A stretch of DNA of 64,000 nt from a bacterium (Candidatus Blackallbacteria) CG13_big_fil_rev_8_21_14_2_50_49_14 (GTDB taxonomy: Bacteria; Cyanobacteriota; Sericytochromatia; UBA7694). The stretch spans positions 131,434-195,433 of the forward strand of contig PFGG01000011.1 in the NCBI GenBank assembly GCA_002783405.1, given 5' to 3'. Below, in pieces: positions 1 through 8,379 of this stretch (position 1 is its first letter; each line of letters starts with the position of its first letter). The notes beneath the pieces were generated by a model. The model made no database searches and had not been told where the DNA came from. It saw nothing but the letters and a program-made list of their open reading frames with translations. Position numbers and translations under genes: made by a program.

Positions 1-167
1 CTATCGGTCTGAATATTCAGCCGGTTGATTCCTCAAATAATTATTACGTAGAATTGTTTGATCGTGATACCGGCAAGGTAATACGTGAAATTCCCGCAAG
101 AGAAATAATTAAAATGCAGGAACATATCAGACAATATCAAGGTTTGATTTTTGATAAATTCAGTTAA
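1..167 (+). CDS. flaG: FlaG family flagellar protein, C-terminal part (cut by window edge)
   Basis: An open frame runs from the first bases to a TAA at 165-167 and encodes about 54 residues. The visible tail has the pattern typical of the FlaG C-terminus: hydrophobic strands around VELFDRDTGKVIREIPAREI, then a short helix and a final G-L-I-F-D segment. FlaG proteins are small and act with the flagellar filament or cap genes, so the organism is probably motile. The N-terminus and upstream neighbours lie outside the window. A strong terminator follows 23 bases after the stop, so this is the last gene of its transcript. The family call rests on this pattern alone. Confidence 0.75.
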   Translation, partial: IGLNIQPVDSSNNYYVELFDRDTGKVIREIPAREIIKMQEHIRQYQGLIFDKFS

Positions 168-190
168 ATACTAACAAATTCAAAATTTTG

Positions 191-222
191 ACGGACTGTT
201 GCCAAACGACAGTCCGTTTTTT
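191..222 (+). terminator. Rho-independent terminator after flaG
   Basis: A perfect 9-bp stem (191-199 with 209-217), a 9-base loop and a run of six T (217-222) form a textbook intrinsic terminator for the plus strand. Confidence 0.9.
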
Positions 223-352
223 CATTTGAAACTCACAAAAATCCTATTTAATTTAAGCTTAAATAAACCCTAGTCTTATCTTCAGAAAGTTTCTCATTTT
301 ATTCCGCATAACATAAGTATCGAAAGCGTAAAGAGAAGTGAGGAATCCATTC

Positions 353-1366
353 ATGAGAAAGACATTTTTAGCAAGTACCGCCCTGATGCTCTTAACTGCC
401 TGTGGCAGCCAAATGCAAACCCAAGCTTACAATCCCTATATGATGGGCCAGACTGGCGCATACGGTGCAGGAGCCTATGGCGCTCAAACAGGAGCCTACG
501 GAACGAACTATCAACAAAATCTTTATCAACAACCTGGGGCGATTGCCTATAACGCACAAACCGCCACAGCCAACAATACACAGATGTCTTCCTTCGCTTC
601 AACCACAGCCTCCCAGTCAGCCAGTGCCATCAACGCTCCTCTTGCTCAAAATACCGCCAGAAAAACAACCAATACCGCCTCAACCGCAACGGTTAAACGT
701 GCTGCCACTCCTACCAAAACAGCCTCTGCAGCCATTGCTCCCAAAGCTACAGCCCCCTCAGTCTCTCCAACCCAAAGCCTTTTAGAAAAAACAAAGGCCC
801 GCTTTGAGCAAATCCAAAATTTCCGGGCCATGGCGGATGTCTTTGAAACAAAAGCTGGCAAAGGCCCTGTCAAAGCGAAGATTAAAGTTACTTTTCAAAA
901 ACCTGGCAACAGCAAACTTGAAATTATCGATCACAGCAACAGTCTTTACAAGGGTGCAAAATTAACCTATAAAAGTGGCATTGACTCTATCACCGGTCGT
1001 CCCGGTGGTGCGATGAGTTTCATGAAAATGACTCTGCCCATGAGTGATGATAAAGTAACTTCCCGCCGTGGTTACCGTTTGGATCAAGTCGATACCCTGG
1101 CAATTGTCAGCCGTCTGATTCGTCCTGAACTCAATCCCAAACTCTTAGGAAAAACCACAGTGAATGGTAGACCCGTTGCCGTTCTGGAATACCAAGCCAC
1201 CAATCATTTTGATCCTACAATTACCAAAGAATTGCTGGGAATCGATATGGAGACCTATTTTGTTCGCATTCATGAAATGTATGCCGGTTCTGAACTGGTT
1301 TATTCGTTGAAATTACCTGACGTTCAGTTCAATCAGCCCATGACGGCAGCAGATCTCGACGTTTAG
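353..1366 (+). CDS. Lipoprotein with LolA/RseB-like C-terminal domain
   Basis: The start ATG at 353 gives a type II signal sequence with lipobox L-T-A-C near residue 17; AGGA at about 341-344 is the ribosome-binding site. An in-frame GTG at 338 would place that site inside the gene and was rejected. After the lipid anchor comes a low-complexity stretch rich in Tyr, Gly, Ala and Gln, then a Thr/Ala/Pro-rich linker to about residue 145. The last 190 residues are beta-rich and resemble the LolA/LolB/RseB fold used for binding lipids or acyl chains (IKVTFQKPGNSKLEI, then K-L-L-G-K-T-T-V-N-G-R-P). The fold assignment is by eye; the function is unknown. The gene is monocistronic between two terminators. 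Confidence 0.7.
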   Translation: MRKTFLASTALMLLTACGSQMQTQAYNPYMMGQTGAYGAGAYGAQTGAYGTNYQQNLYQQPGAIAYNAQTATANNTQMSSFASTTASQSASAINAPLAQNTARKTTNTASTATVKRAATPTKTASAAIAPKATAPSVSPTQSLLEKTKARFEQIQNFRAMADVFETKAGKGPVKAKIKVTFQKPGNSKLEIIDHSNSLYKGAKLTYKSGIDSITGRPGGAMSFMKMTLPMSDDKVTSRRGYRLDQVDTLAIVSRLIRPELNPKLLGKTTVNGRPVAVLEYQATNHFDPTITKELLGIDMETYFVRIHEMYAGSELVYSLKLPDVQFNQPMTAADLDV

Positions 1367-1396
1367 AACAGAATTTCTTTTAATTACTCTCTACGC

Positions 1397-1427
1397 AAGC
1401 CCTGGTGAAAAACCAGGGTTTTTCTTT
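1397..1427 (+). terminator. Rho-independent terminator
   Basis: A 10-bp stem with one G-U pair (1397-1406 with 1412-1421) and a 5-base loop runs into a T-rich tract. It ends the lipoprotein transcript. Confidence 0.85.
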
Positions 1428-1433
1428 TGCACA

Positions 1434-2480
1434 TTATTCGCTTCTTAAGGTTGCACCTTGAAGAGTTGCCTGTGTGGAAAAGACGAAGGCATTCAATTCT
1501 GTGCTGTTCAACTGCCTGATCGCTTTTCCTCCGCCATTATCGGAAACACCACTGTTGACAAGAAATACATTTGAATTTTGACGAAAAACCAAAATAAAAT
1601 GGTTTTGTACCTTTGATTTTGAAGGTGGATAAATTTCTCCAGACTTTTCATCCAAATAAACACCAATCAATAAAACCGCCTGTGGATTCTTTCGCCAAAA
1701 TCTTAAAACCACATCTTTGCGCCGGTAAAGGGTTGAACGGGTACTGCCGATCAAGGGTTCAAGATTTAATTGCAATAAATCTGCCCCTCTTTGAATTTCA
1801 CCTTCGGAAACAGGTTTGGCAATCCTTCCATCCGAATAAACCACATACCTGACAGCGGATACCAATCCTGGACTGCCATCCGTATTGGCATAATTGTAAA
1901 GCTGCTCCTGAGCAAGATGCATTTCCCGGTATGTGGGACGGGGAGCCTGCAAGGGTACTCTTAGCAATTCAAAGGCAGAAGCAAAATCTTGCTTTAATAA
2001 AAAACGAGCCCCCAAAAGTGCTGCGGCTCCACATCGGTACGAGTCCTGCTGTGTTTCTGTTAAAGTATCATTTTGAGAAATATGGGATAAAACTTCCTGC
2101 CAGGTTTTGCCTGGAACCTGATCATTTTCAGTATAATTGGGTGCAAATACAAAATCCAAACGGACAGGGTTCTGTTGACTCCCTTTGTAAAAGCCATAAT
2201 TGATCTTGATAAACTGTTTGTGTTTAGAAATAAACTTAAAAAAATGTTTGGAAAGTCGCTGCTCCTCACCAGGCAAAGCACTATTTTGGAAATAGTGCTG
2301 CTTCAGTTGGCGATATTCATCACGATCCAGAACACCATCATCGATTGATAATATCAAAGCATCAGAGAACAAAGGCTCCTGCGCCAAAACAGGTGCAGCA
2401 CAGACGGGGGCAAAACAGAAAAGAAATCCCACTCCCCATTTCAAGTGATTCATCAGAGTGTGTATTTTGATCACGCGCAT
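1434..2480 (-). CDS. Exported cysteine-peptidase-like protein, function unknown
   Basis: The 348-residue protein has a long signal peptide ending near residue 34 (A-P-V-L-A-Q). A segment DDGVLDRDE near residue 48 matches the second half of an EF-hand loop but lacks the first acidic ligands. The centre has D-S-Y-R-C150-G-A-A-A-L-L, a Cys at a helix N-terminus as in papain-like and C39-like peptidases. The C-terminal third has N-H294-F-I-L-V-F followed by N-V-F-L-V-N-S-G, the usual setting of the catalytic His and Asn/Asp. A Cys/His peptidase or transglutaminase-like hydrolase is therefore plausible, but I do not recognise the family. RBS AGGACA precedes the ATG. It is alone on this strand, convergent with the lipoprotein gene at 353. 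Confidence 0.55.
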   Translation of the reverse strand: MRVIKIHTLMNHLKWGVGFLFCFAPVCAAPVLAQEPLFSDALILSIDDGVLDRDEYRQLKQHYFQNSALPGEEQRLSKHFFKFISKHKQFIKINYGFYKGSQQNPVRLDFVFAPNYTENDQVPGKTWQEVLSHISQNDTLTETQQDSYRCGAAALLGARFLLKQDFASAFELLRVPLQAPRPTYREMHLAQEQLYNYANTDGSPGLVSAVRYVVYSDGRIAKPVSEGEIQRGADLLQLNLEPLIGSTRSTLYRRKDVVLRFWRKNPQAVLLIGVYLDEKSGEIYPPSKSKVQNHFILVFRQNSNVFLVNSGVSDNGGGKAIRQLNSTELNAFVFSTQATLQGATLRSE

Positions 2481-2612
2481 TATCTCTTGTCCTAACGTTC
2501 AGGGTGATTCAACCCTTAACCGTTATCATACAAAATAATGGAGAGGTCTGACCATTAAATTGTTTACCCTCAAATTCTTGACTCTGTTTTACTGTTCGTT
2601 GATCCCAATTTT

Positions 2613-2621
2613 TGCTATAAT
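2613..2621 (+). promoter_or_regulatory. Extended -10 promoter, possible leaderless start
   Basis: TGCTATAAT is a perfect extended -10 element, ending 8 bases before the ATG at 2630. No Shine-Dalgarno lies in the gap. Transcription starting 7 bases after the hexamer would begin at or next to the start codon. Confidence 0.7.
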
Positions 2622-2629
2622 ACCCCACC

Positions 2630-3718
2630 ATGCAGATACAAAAAGTACTTATTCTTGGCGCAGGCGCAATTGGACAGGTCATTGGCACTCATTTGCGCCT
2701 CAGTGGTTGTGATGTCAGTTTTTGGGTAAGACCCTCTCAGAAAGAAGCTTTTGAACAATCAGGTTTTTCTCTTTATAATCTGAGCTCAGAAACTGAACTC
2801 CATATTGCAGCCCCACAAATTCTTACCGAAATCCCTGAGGATCTTCATTTCGATGCCCTTTTCCTCTGTGTAAGAAGCGATCAGTTGGAACCCGCTCTAG
2901 AACAAATTAAACAACGGTTTCATCAAGCAGAAAACATGATTCTGGTAACTTTTCAACCGGGCAGGGAAGACGCATTAAAAGTCTTCAGAGCATTGCCTGA
3001 CTTGATCATTGTTCCTGCAGCACCTGCTTTTTCAGCGTATATTGAAAACAGCCGTGTTGAATTTTGGGCTCCCAAAGCAATGCCGACCTTAATTGGGGCC
3101 CCCTTTAATGAAACCCTTCAAGTTCGGGATGATCTAGTTAAAACCCTTCAAAAAGGGGGAATCCCAACCAAAGGCGTCAATGATCTTGAAGCAGAAGTTC
3201 GCTTCCCCAGCGCGGCTCTGGTCGCCTTGCTTGCGGCATTTCATCTGGCTGGCTGCTCATTTAAAAATCTCAGTCAAAACAAGAAATTACTCAATCTGGC
3301 TGCTCAAGGCATTCAAGAGGCCATTGCAATTACCAAAAAAGACTTGGGGTTTATTCCGCTCAAATATAAAGCCTTTGAACATATCTCAGGCACCGTTCTT
3401 GAAAAATTCTTCTGGACACTTGAGCATTCCCCAATGGCTGGTTTTATGCAGTCCATGTGGGGGGTACACGCTCGAAAGATTGAAAAGCAAACCTTTCAAA
3501 ATCTCGATGATCTTTTGGCATTGAGTCTGCATCAATCAAAGAATGCCCCACCAGCTCTAACTGCACTTGCAGCCATGACACCTGCAAAAATCGGAGAATA
3601 TCTCAAAACAAGCACGCGATTCTCCAAAACTCAGAACAATCGCTCCTTAAAACTGAGTTTGGCCATGGGGCTGGGAGGATTTGTATTGTGGAAACTACTC
3701 GCACGCAAACGCTCCTGA
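2630..3718 (+). CDS. Ketopantoate reductase-like NAD(P)-binding protein with C-terminal membrane anchor
   Basis: The N-terminus VLILGAGAIGQVIGTHL is the Rossmann GxGxxG motif of the ApbA/PanE family, followed by the expected segment L-F-L-C-V-R-S-D-Q near residue 85. The protein has 362 residues, longer than usual (about 300), and ends in a hydrophobic segment plus basic tail (W-K-L-L-A-R-K-R-S) that looks like a membrane anchor. The usual catalytic Lys of the central helix (W-x-K-x3-N region) is not evident; the matching stretch reads EAEVRFPSAALVALL. It may thus not be a true ketopantoate reductase. It is the first gene of an operon with obg (31-base gap) and the glycosyltransferase. Confidence 0.7.
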   Translation: MQIQKVLILGAGAIGQVIGTHLRLSGCDVSFWVRPSQKEAFEQSGFSLYNLSSETELHIAAPQILTEIPEDLHFDALFLCVRSDQLEPALEQIKQRFHQAENMILVTFQPGREDALKVFRALPDLIIVPAAPAFSAYIENSRVEFWAPKAMPTLIGAPFNETLQVRDDLVKTLQKGGIPTKGVNDLEAEVRFPSAALVALLAAFHLAGCSFKNLSQNKKLLNLAAQGIQEAIAITKKDLGFIPLKYKAFEHISGTVLEKFFWTLEHSPMAGFMQSMWGVHARKIEKQTFQNLDDLLALSLHQSKNAPPALTALAAMTPAKIGEYLKTSTRFSKTQNNRSLKLSLAMGLGGFVLWKLLARKRS

Positions 3719-3749
3719 ACCGCCAAAATCCCCTGCTTGGAGTTTTCTC

Positions 3750-5018
3750 ATGAAAATCATTGATCTGGCTGAAATTACAGTCAGCAGCGGTAAGGGTGGA
3801 AATGGTGCCGTCGCATTTCGCAGAGAGAAACATGTGCCCAACGGAGGTCCCTCCGGAGGAGATGGTGGCAGAGGCGGCTCCATCATCATGGAAGCCAGCG
3901 AAAATCTCCATACTTTGCTTGATTTCCGTTATCAACATCGCTTTTCAGCAGAACCAGGTAAAAATGGGGCCCCCAAAAATATGCATGGGCGTTCTGGTGA
4001 AGATCTGATCATCCATGTTCCTCCTGGCACACAAGTACGTGACAGTGAGACAGGTAAAGTTCTGTTTGACCTAACCAAAGCCGGACAGAGCATTATTGTA
4101 GCCCAAGGCGGAAAAGGCGGCCGTGGAAACCCCCATTTCGTCTCAGCGACCTATCAGGCACCACGCTATGCAGAACCTGGAGAACCGGGGATTACCCGCA
4201 CTCTAATCCTTGAACTGAAAACCATCGCAGATGTGGGTTTGGTAGGTTTACCCAATGCAGGTAAATCTTCTTTACTTGCCGCGATTTCTGCTGCTCGCCC
4301 TAAAATTGCGAATTATCCATTTACCACGCTCCGCCCCAATTTAGGAGCGATCCGATTGCCGGAGGGCGATGGTTTTGTAGTTGCTGATATTCCAGGTTTA
4401 ATTGAGGGAGCCAGTGAAGGTATCGGATTAGGCCATGAATTTTTAAGACATGTGGAACGTACACGCTTGTTGCTTCATCTGCTCGACATGTCTGAGCCCG
4501 ACCCGATTGGGAATTATCATTTAATTCAAAAAGAACTTGAACAATATCCCGCAAAATTAAGTGATAAAAAACAGCTGCTTGTTCTGAATAAAGCAGACAT
4601 CGTCAGCGAAGAAGAAATCAATGCACTCAAGAAAAAACTGGAGCAAGAAACAGACAATCCCATTCTGGTAATCTCTGCTGCCACCCGCCAGGGAACCCAT
4701 GAACTGATCCGGGCCGTTCAACACCTGCTCTCAGAAATACCACCTTTACCTGAAACCTTCGATGAGGTTCCCAAGGTATTGCCCAGACCTGATGCTGACA
4801 AACCCAGTTTTCAGATCTATCAGGAAGATGGACTGTATGTGATTGAGAGTGAGCCGCTTGAACGCTTACTGGAACTTTCTGATCTCGACGATTCACGCGC
4901 TTTAAACCGCCTTCATAAACAGATGGAAAAATTAGGTGTACTGGTTGCGCTCAAGGAAGCGGGCGCAGCCTCTGGAGATACTGTTCGCATCGGCTGGCTG
5001 GAATTTGATTACCTTTAA
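3750..5018 (+). CDS. obg: GTPase Obg (CgtA)
   Basis: The 422-residue protein has the complete Obg layout: a glycine-rich Obg fold in residues 1-158 (GKGGNGAVAFRREKHVPNGG), a G domain with P-loop GLPNAGKSS, switch NYPFTTLRPNLG, DIPGLIEGAS and NKAD, and a C-terminal OCT domain ending G-W-L-E-F-D-Y-L. Obg is an essential GTPase that binds the 50S ribosomal subunit and links ribosome assembly with stress and cell cycle. The ATG at 3750 has GGAG upstream and matches the conserved MKIIDLAEI start; an in-frame extension to 3681 overlaps the preceding gene and was rejected. It is cotranscribed with its neighbours at 2630 and 5033. Confidence 0.97.
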   Translation: MKIIDLAEITVSSGKGGNGAVAFRREKHVPNGGPSGGDGGRGGSIIMEASENLHTLLDFRYQHRFSAEPGKNGAPKNMHGRSGEDLIIHVPPGTQVRDSETGKVLFDLTKAGQSIIVAQGGKGGRGNPHFVSATYQAPRYAEPGEPGITRTLILELKTIADVGLVGLPNAGKSSLLAAISAARPKIANYPFTTLRPNLGAIRLPEGDGFVVADIPGLIEGASEGIGLGHEFLRHVERTRLLLHLLDMSEPDPIGNYHLIQKELEQYPAKLSDKKQLLVLNKADIVSEEEINALKKKLEQETDNPILVISAATRQGTHELIRAVQHLLSEIPPLPETFDEVPKVLPRPDADKPSFQIYQEDGLYVIESEPLERLLELSDLDDSRALNRLHKQMEKLGVLVALKEAGAASGDTVRIGWLEFDYL

Positions 5019-5032
5019 AAGGGCTATCTGAA

Positions 5033-6748
5033 ATGAGTACGGGTTCTCTCCAAACCGTCAACTCACGTGTCGCTTTGCTCATGGTGACTTGGAATCAAGC
5101 AGATCATCTGCCCACCGCTCTTGATTCTCTTTTGAATCAAAACCATCAATTGTTTACCCTGACGCTTGTGATCAATGGCAAAGACAGCGAAACAAATAAA
5201 ATCCTGGAACGCTACACAGATCCACGGATCAAAACGGTTCAAATCCATCCCAAACAAGGCTTTATAAGCGCACTGAATTTGGCTTTCCAACACAGCAAAC
5301 CGGCAAGCTTTTATGCCATTGTCTATGCCTCTTGCTTTTATTCTCCCATGTACTTAAATCTCTTGCTGCTCTCGCTGCTGCGCAATCCATCTGCAGGAGG
5401 AGTTTATTGCCCCACGCATCACGGCCCCCCTGGCTCTCATTTCCCAATCCATTCTGAACCTGAATATCGCTATTTGGAGCTTTTGAGCCGTAATTTCATC
5501 GGCAAAGGCGTCCTTTTTCGCAACGATATTTTTAAACAAGCGGGCGGCATTTTTGTTTCAGAAAAACAAGGCCTCTGGGAAACCTGGAAACGAATGGCCC
5601 AATTCAAACCCTTTCTCTTTTACCCAGAAACCCTGATGAGAATAGCCCCAAATCGGTATGAAGATGAAAATACACACTATGAACCCATTCTCGAAAAAGA
5701 TATTCTCCCTCATTTTAAAGTTCGTTGCTTAATTCTCGAGCGTGAGAATATTGATTTTGAGTTTTTACGCCAATTGAGAGCTTCAGGCCATGAAATTCTG
5801 ACAACACATCCCAAGGAAGGCATCCCGGATGTGATTGTGATTGGCAGTCTCTTGCAATTGGATCAAGCGGTTCGTCTTGCTCAACGCTTGTTTTTGCCCG
5901 TCTTATTTGTTACCAATCAAGATTCAGATCTGGCGCATATTTACTATACCCAGCCCCCCCTGATGCGGGGATTTTCCTTTGCCACCTCCAGCCCCGAAAT
6001 AGTCAACCGCCTGAAGCAAATCGATCAACAGGAACCCCTGCGCTATTTCCCTGAAATGAAAGTTCAAGACTTTAATAAACAATTGGCCCAGATGCCCATG
6101 TTGCTGACACGCTTCAAAACCACACTATTGGTGCGTTCTTACTCAAATCCTCTCTACCTCAAAAATACGCTTCAGTGGCTCATGCGCCTGAATCATCCAG
6201 AAGAGTGGGGAGAGCTCTTAATCTTTTGTCCCGAAGCACATCCTGAAACAATCGCTTGGCTCAAAACACAGGCTTATACCTGGTATGCTCCCCAATCAAA
6301 GGAGTATTACCCTGAACTTCTCTATTTACTTCAACAGATGCGCACAAATCTGGTTTTGGGCATCGATGCTGGAGTTTTGATTCCCCCTGAATGGTTTTTG
6401 AAGGCGCTGCCACATTTAAGCAATCCAAAAGTGGGCATGGTCAGTTCTCTTCTGCATAATTCAGAAATTCCAGACCAAAGACTTCCCTTTCCAATTCACT
6501 CACTCCAGCAGTTTGAACAAACCTGGCAACACTATCGAAAATCTAAAAACGTTGCCAAAGTAGAAGCCTTTCCCTTGCTTTCTGACAGTTTGTTTCTGAT
6601 GCGAAAAAATGTTCTTGAACGTGTTTTAATCGCGGGTCCTCGGGTCTCTCCCCTGGGATACCCAGCAACCCTCGCCCATTTGCTTGGAAAATTGGGGTAT
6701 GCACGATTGCTGACCCGCGAAACAGCGGCATTTAATCTTCTTCTCTAA
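5033..6748 (+). CDS. Glycosyltransferase with two GT-A-like domains
   Basis: The 571-residue protein starts like a family 2 glycosyltransferase: VALLMVTWNQADHLPTALDS, then L-V-I-N-G-K-D-S. The position where GT2 enzymes carry their DxD motif reads YAIVYASCFYSPMY, without acidic residues. From about residue 360 a second GT-like unit begins (TLLVRSYSNPLYLKNTLQWL) and has LVLGIDAGVLIPPEW, which resembles a DxD/DAG motif. So the first domain may be degenerate and the second active. No signal peptide or membrane segment is seen. The stop of obg is 14 bases upstream and AAGGG serves as RBS. The acceptor and pathway cannot be told from the sequence. Confidence 0.7.
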   Translation: MSTGSLQTVNSRVALLMVTWNQADHLPTALDSLLNQNHQLFTLTLVINGKDSETNKILERYTDPRIKTVQIHPKQGFISALNLAFQHSKPASFYAIVYASCFYSPMYLNLLLLSLLRNPSAGGVYCPTHHGPPGSHFPIHSEPEYRYLELLSRNFIGKGVLFRNDIFKQAGGIFVSEKQGLWETWKRMAQFKPFLFYPETLMRIAPNRYEDENTHYEPILEKDILPHFKVRCLILERENIDFEFLRQLRASGHEILTTHPKEGIPDVIVIGSLLQLDQAVRLAQRLFLPVLFVTNQDSDLAHIYYTQPPLMRGFSFATSSPEIVNRLKQIDQQEPLRYFPEMKVQDFNKQLAQMPMLLTRFKTTLLVRSYSNPLYLKNTLQWLMRLNHPEEWGELLIFCPEAHPETIAWLKTQAYTWYAPQSKEYYPELLYLLQQMRTNLVLGIDAGVLIPPEWFLKALPHLSNPKVGMVSSLLHNSEIPDQRLPFPIHSLQQFEQTWQHYRKSKNVAKVEAFPLLSDSLFLMRKNVLERVLIAGPRVSPLGYPATLAHLLGKLGYARLLTRETAAFNLLL

Positions 6749-6796
6749 AATATGTTAAACTTGCAGAAATATTGCCTGCCAAGAAAGGTCTGATAC

Positions 6797-7261
6797 ATGC
6801 CTGATTCTGCCTATTCAGAGCAATTCCGTCATACGTTGCAAGCCGTGCTTGAAATAGGCAAGGCACATCCTGATTTTCGCTTTGAACTGATTCAAGAGTA
6901 TGCTGAGCGGCTTAAATCAAGCCAAGATCCTACACTTTTGATCAATGATTGGGTCAGACAGCTTGAAGAACTTGAAATACCACGTCAAGAAGCAGGGGTT
7001 CGGATTTTTGAATACGCTTTGCTTCAGGCACGTCAGGCCACCTACCGCCCCTTGAATCCACTGGATGGTTTCATTGAACGTCAACTTTATGGTATTCAGG
7101 ATGAAAAAATGGTAGAGAATGGCACGATCAGTCAAATTTTAAAATCTCAATCAGAAACACTCGCCAGCCCCATGCGCAAAGCCCCCCGCAGCAGCCAACC
7201 GACCAACCCGCTGAACCCGAGAAATTTACCCCCTGCACCTCCGAATCTCCCCCCCAAATAG
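6797..7261 (+). CDS. Hypothetical protein, helical with proline-rich tail
   Basis: The 154-residue product is not recognised. Residues 1-115 are mostly amphipathic helix (TLQAVLEIGKAHPDFRFELI, then a run rich in Glu, Leu and Arg); residues 120-154 are rich in Pro, Asn and Ser. There is no signal peptide or membrane span. GAAAGG lies 7-8 bases before the ATG. The gene follows the glycosyltransferase by 48 bases on the same strand and ends at a strong terminator, so it is probably the last gene of the obg transcript. Confidence 0.7.
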   Translation: MPDSAYSEQFRHTLQAVLEIGKAHPDFRFELIQEYAERLKSSQDPTLLINDWVRQLEELEIPRQEAGVRIFEYALLQARQATYRPLNPLDGFIERQLYGIQDEKMVENGTISQILKSQSETLASPMRKAPRSSQPTNPLNPRNLPPAPPNLPPK

Positions 7262-7277
7262 ACCTTCTTGCCCCATA

Positions 7278-7312
7278 AAAAAGCCCCGCCGATTTCTCGG
7301 CGGGGCTTTTTA
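7278..7312. terminator. Bidirectional terminator
   Basis: A GC-rich 13-bp perfect stem (7280-7292 with 7297-7309) closes a TTTC loop. It is flanked by an A-run on the left and a T-run on the right, so it can stop transcripts from both converging genes. Confidence 0.9.
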
Positions 7313-7322
7313 TTGAATCTAA

Positions 7323-8153
7323 TTAATAACTTGCATAGGAGCTGATTTCACGGTGAACCATGCGCCAGGCTTCCTGTTTGCTGGGGCCATACTGCATGAT
7401 CAAACCAAATACACGGGAATAATTGGCCTGATAATAACGAGCGGCTTTATACATATCCCAACGCTGATAATTCACATCATAGGAATTGCGGTTATAGGAT
7501 ACAATTTCACCAAAAGTGGGCATCAGTTGTGCAGCTGCCGTTGGAAACATTTTATATTCCTGCTGGGCAGGAGGATTGTGCACATCTTCATAAGGAATAG
7601 GACGGCTGTCAATTTCAATACTATTGGCAAGTACGTCGAGCATAATAAAACGCTTCATTTCGTCACGTGAAGCTTTATACAGCCCCTGAACATCACGATA
7701 GGCTCCGTTGATATAACGGTTAAAGTGATTTCTGGCGTAGTTATCATTCATATACTTATAATCTTCATAGGTTGTGCTATAACCATAGCGAACATAGTCA
7801 ACCAAATCATTAAAGGTGCGGAAAGGCAGTTCGCCAAAAGGAGTGTCAAAAGGGCTGCGAGGAGCCGCTAATTTTTTAAAGGTATTATCGGCAGCAAAAC
7901 GGGTATTTTTATGTTGATCTGCCAGGGTATCAAAGCGAGAGACAGGTACTTTCACATTGCGATTTTGTACCAAAGGAGTTTCTTGTTTGGCACGGGGAGT
8001 ACTGACCGTTTGTACGGCACTGTTTGCACGCATCAAACCGGGATTTTGCATCATGGCCTGATTCAAGATGGGGGGCGCAGAACTACAGGCCACAGTTCCC
8101 AATAAAAGGCTTGCAGAAGACAGGGTCAACAAAGCATTTCTTACAAATTTCAT
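7323..8153 (-). CDS. Lipoprotein of unknown function
   Basis: The 276-residue protein starts with a lipoprotein signal; the lipobox is G-T-V-A-C near residue 23. The mature part is rich in Tyr, Asn and Arg, with repeated Y-N/Y-R pairs such as YKYMNDNYARNHFNRYINGA and Y-Q-A-N-Y-S-R-V-F-G. It has many helices and no domain I recognise. It is monocistronic, bounded downstream by a shared terminator and upstream by a 226-base AT-rich spacer that also carries the terminator of the next gene. A cell-envelope role is inferred only from the lipid anchor. Confidence 0.75.
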   Translation of the reverse strand: MKFVRNALLTLSSASLLLGTVACSSAPPILNQAMMQNPGLMRANSAVQTVSTPRAKQETPLVQNRNVKVPVSRFDTLADQHKNTRFAADNTFKKLAAPRSPFDTPFGELPFRTFNDLVDYVRYGYSTTYEDYKYMNDNYARNHFNRYINGAYRDVQGLYKASRDEMKRFIMLDVLANSIEIDSRPIPYEDVHNPPAQQEYKMFPTAAAQLMPTFGEIVSYNRNSYDVNYQRWDMYKAARYYQANYSRVFGLIMQYGPSKQEAWRMVHREISSYASY

Positions 8154-8322
8154 AAATCATACTCCTCTAAATTTAACACTTGAAATTTTATCCGCGCTTT
8201 AATCCGGGCGGTTCGGAACTATAAAAATATTATGGGCTTAAATCTGAAAGTCTGAACCACTCAATTAGAATATTAAACAAATATTAACTTTTAGATTACT
8301 TTAACTTTACATTTTCTCGTCT

Positions 8323-8365
8323 CAAAAAAAATCCCCCTTTGAAATGTTTTTTCAAAGAGGGATTT
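8323..8365 (-). terminator. Rho-independent terminator of the VIT/VWA gene
   Basis: Arms 8329-8343 and 8351-8365 pair over 15 bp with one mismatch. Read on the minus strand, the stem is followed by about eight U (plus-strand A-run 8324-8331). Confidence 0.85.
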
Positions 8366-8379
8366 AAATCACTCAAACA

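Noticed and set aside
251-264. 14-bp perfect palindrome ATTTAAGCTTAAAT before the first lipoprotein gene
   Set aside because: A single AT-rich palindrome of this size is expected by chance; no second copy or promoter link supports an operator.
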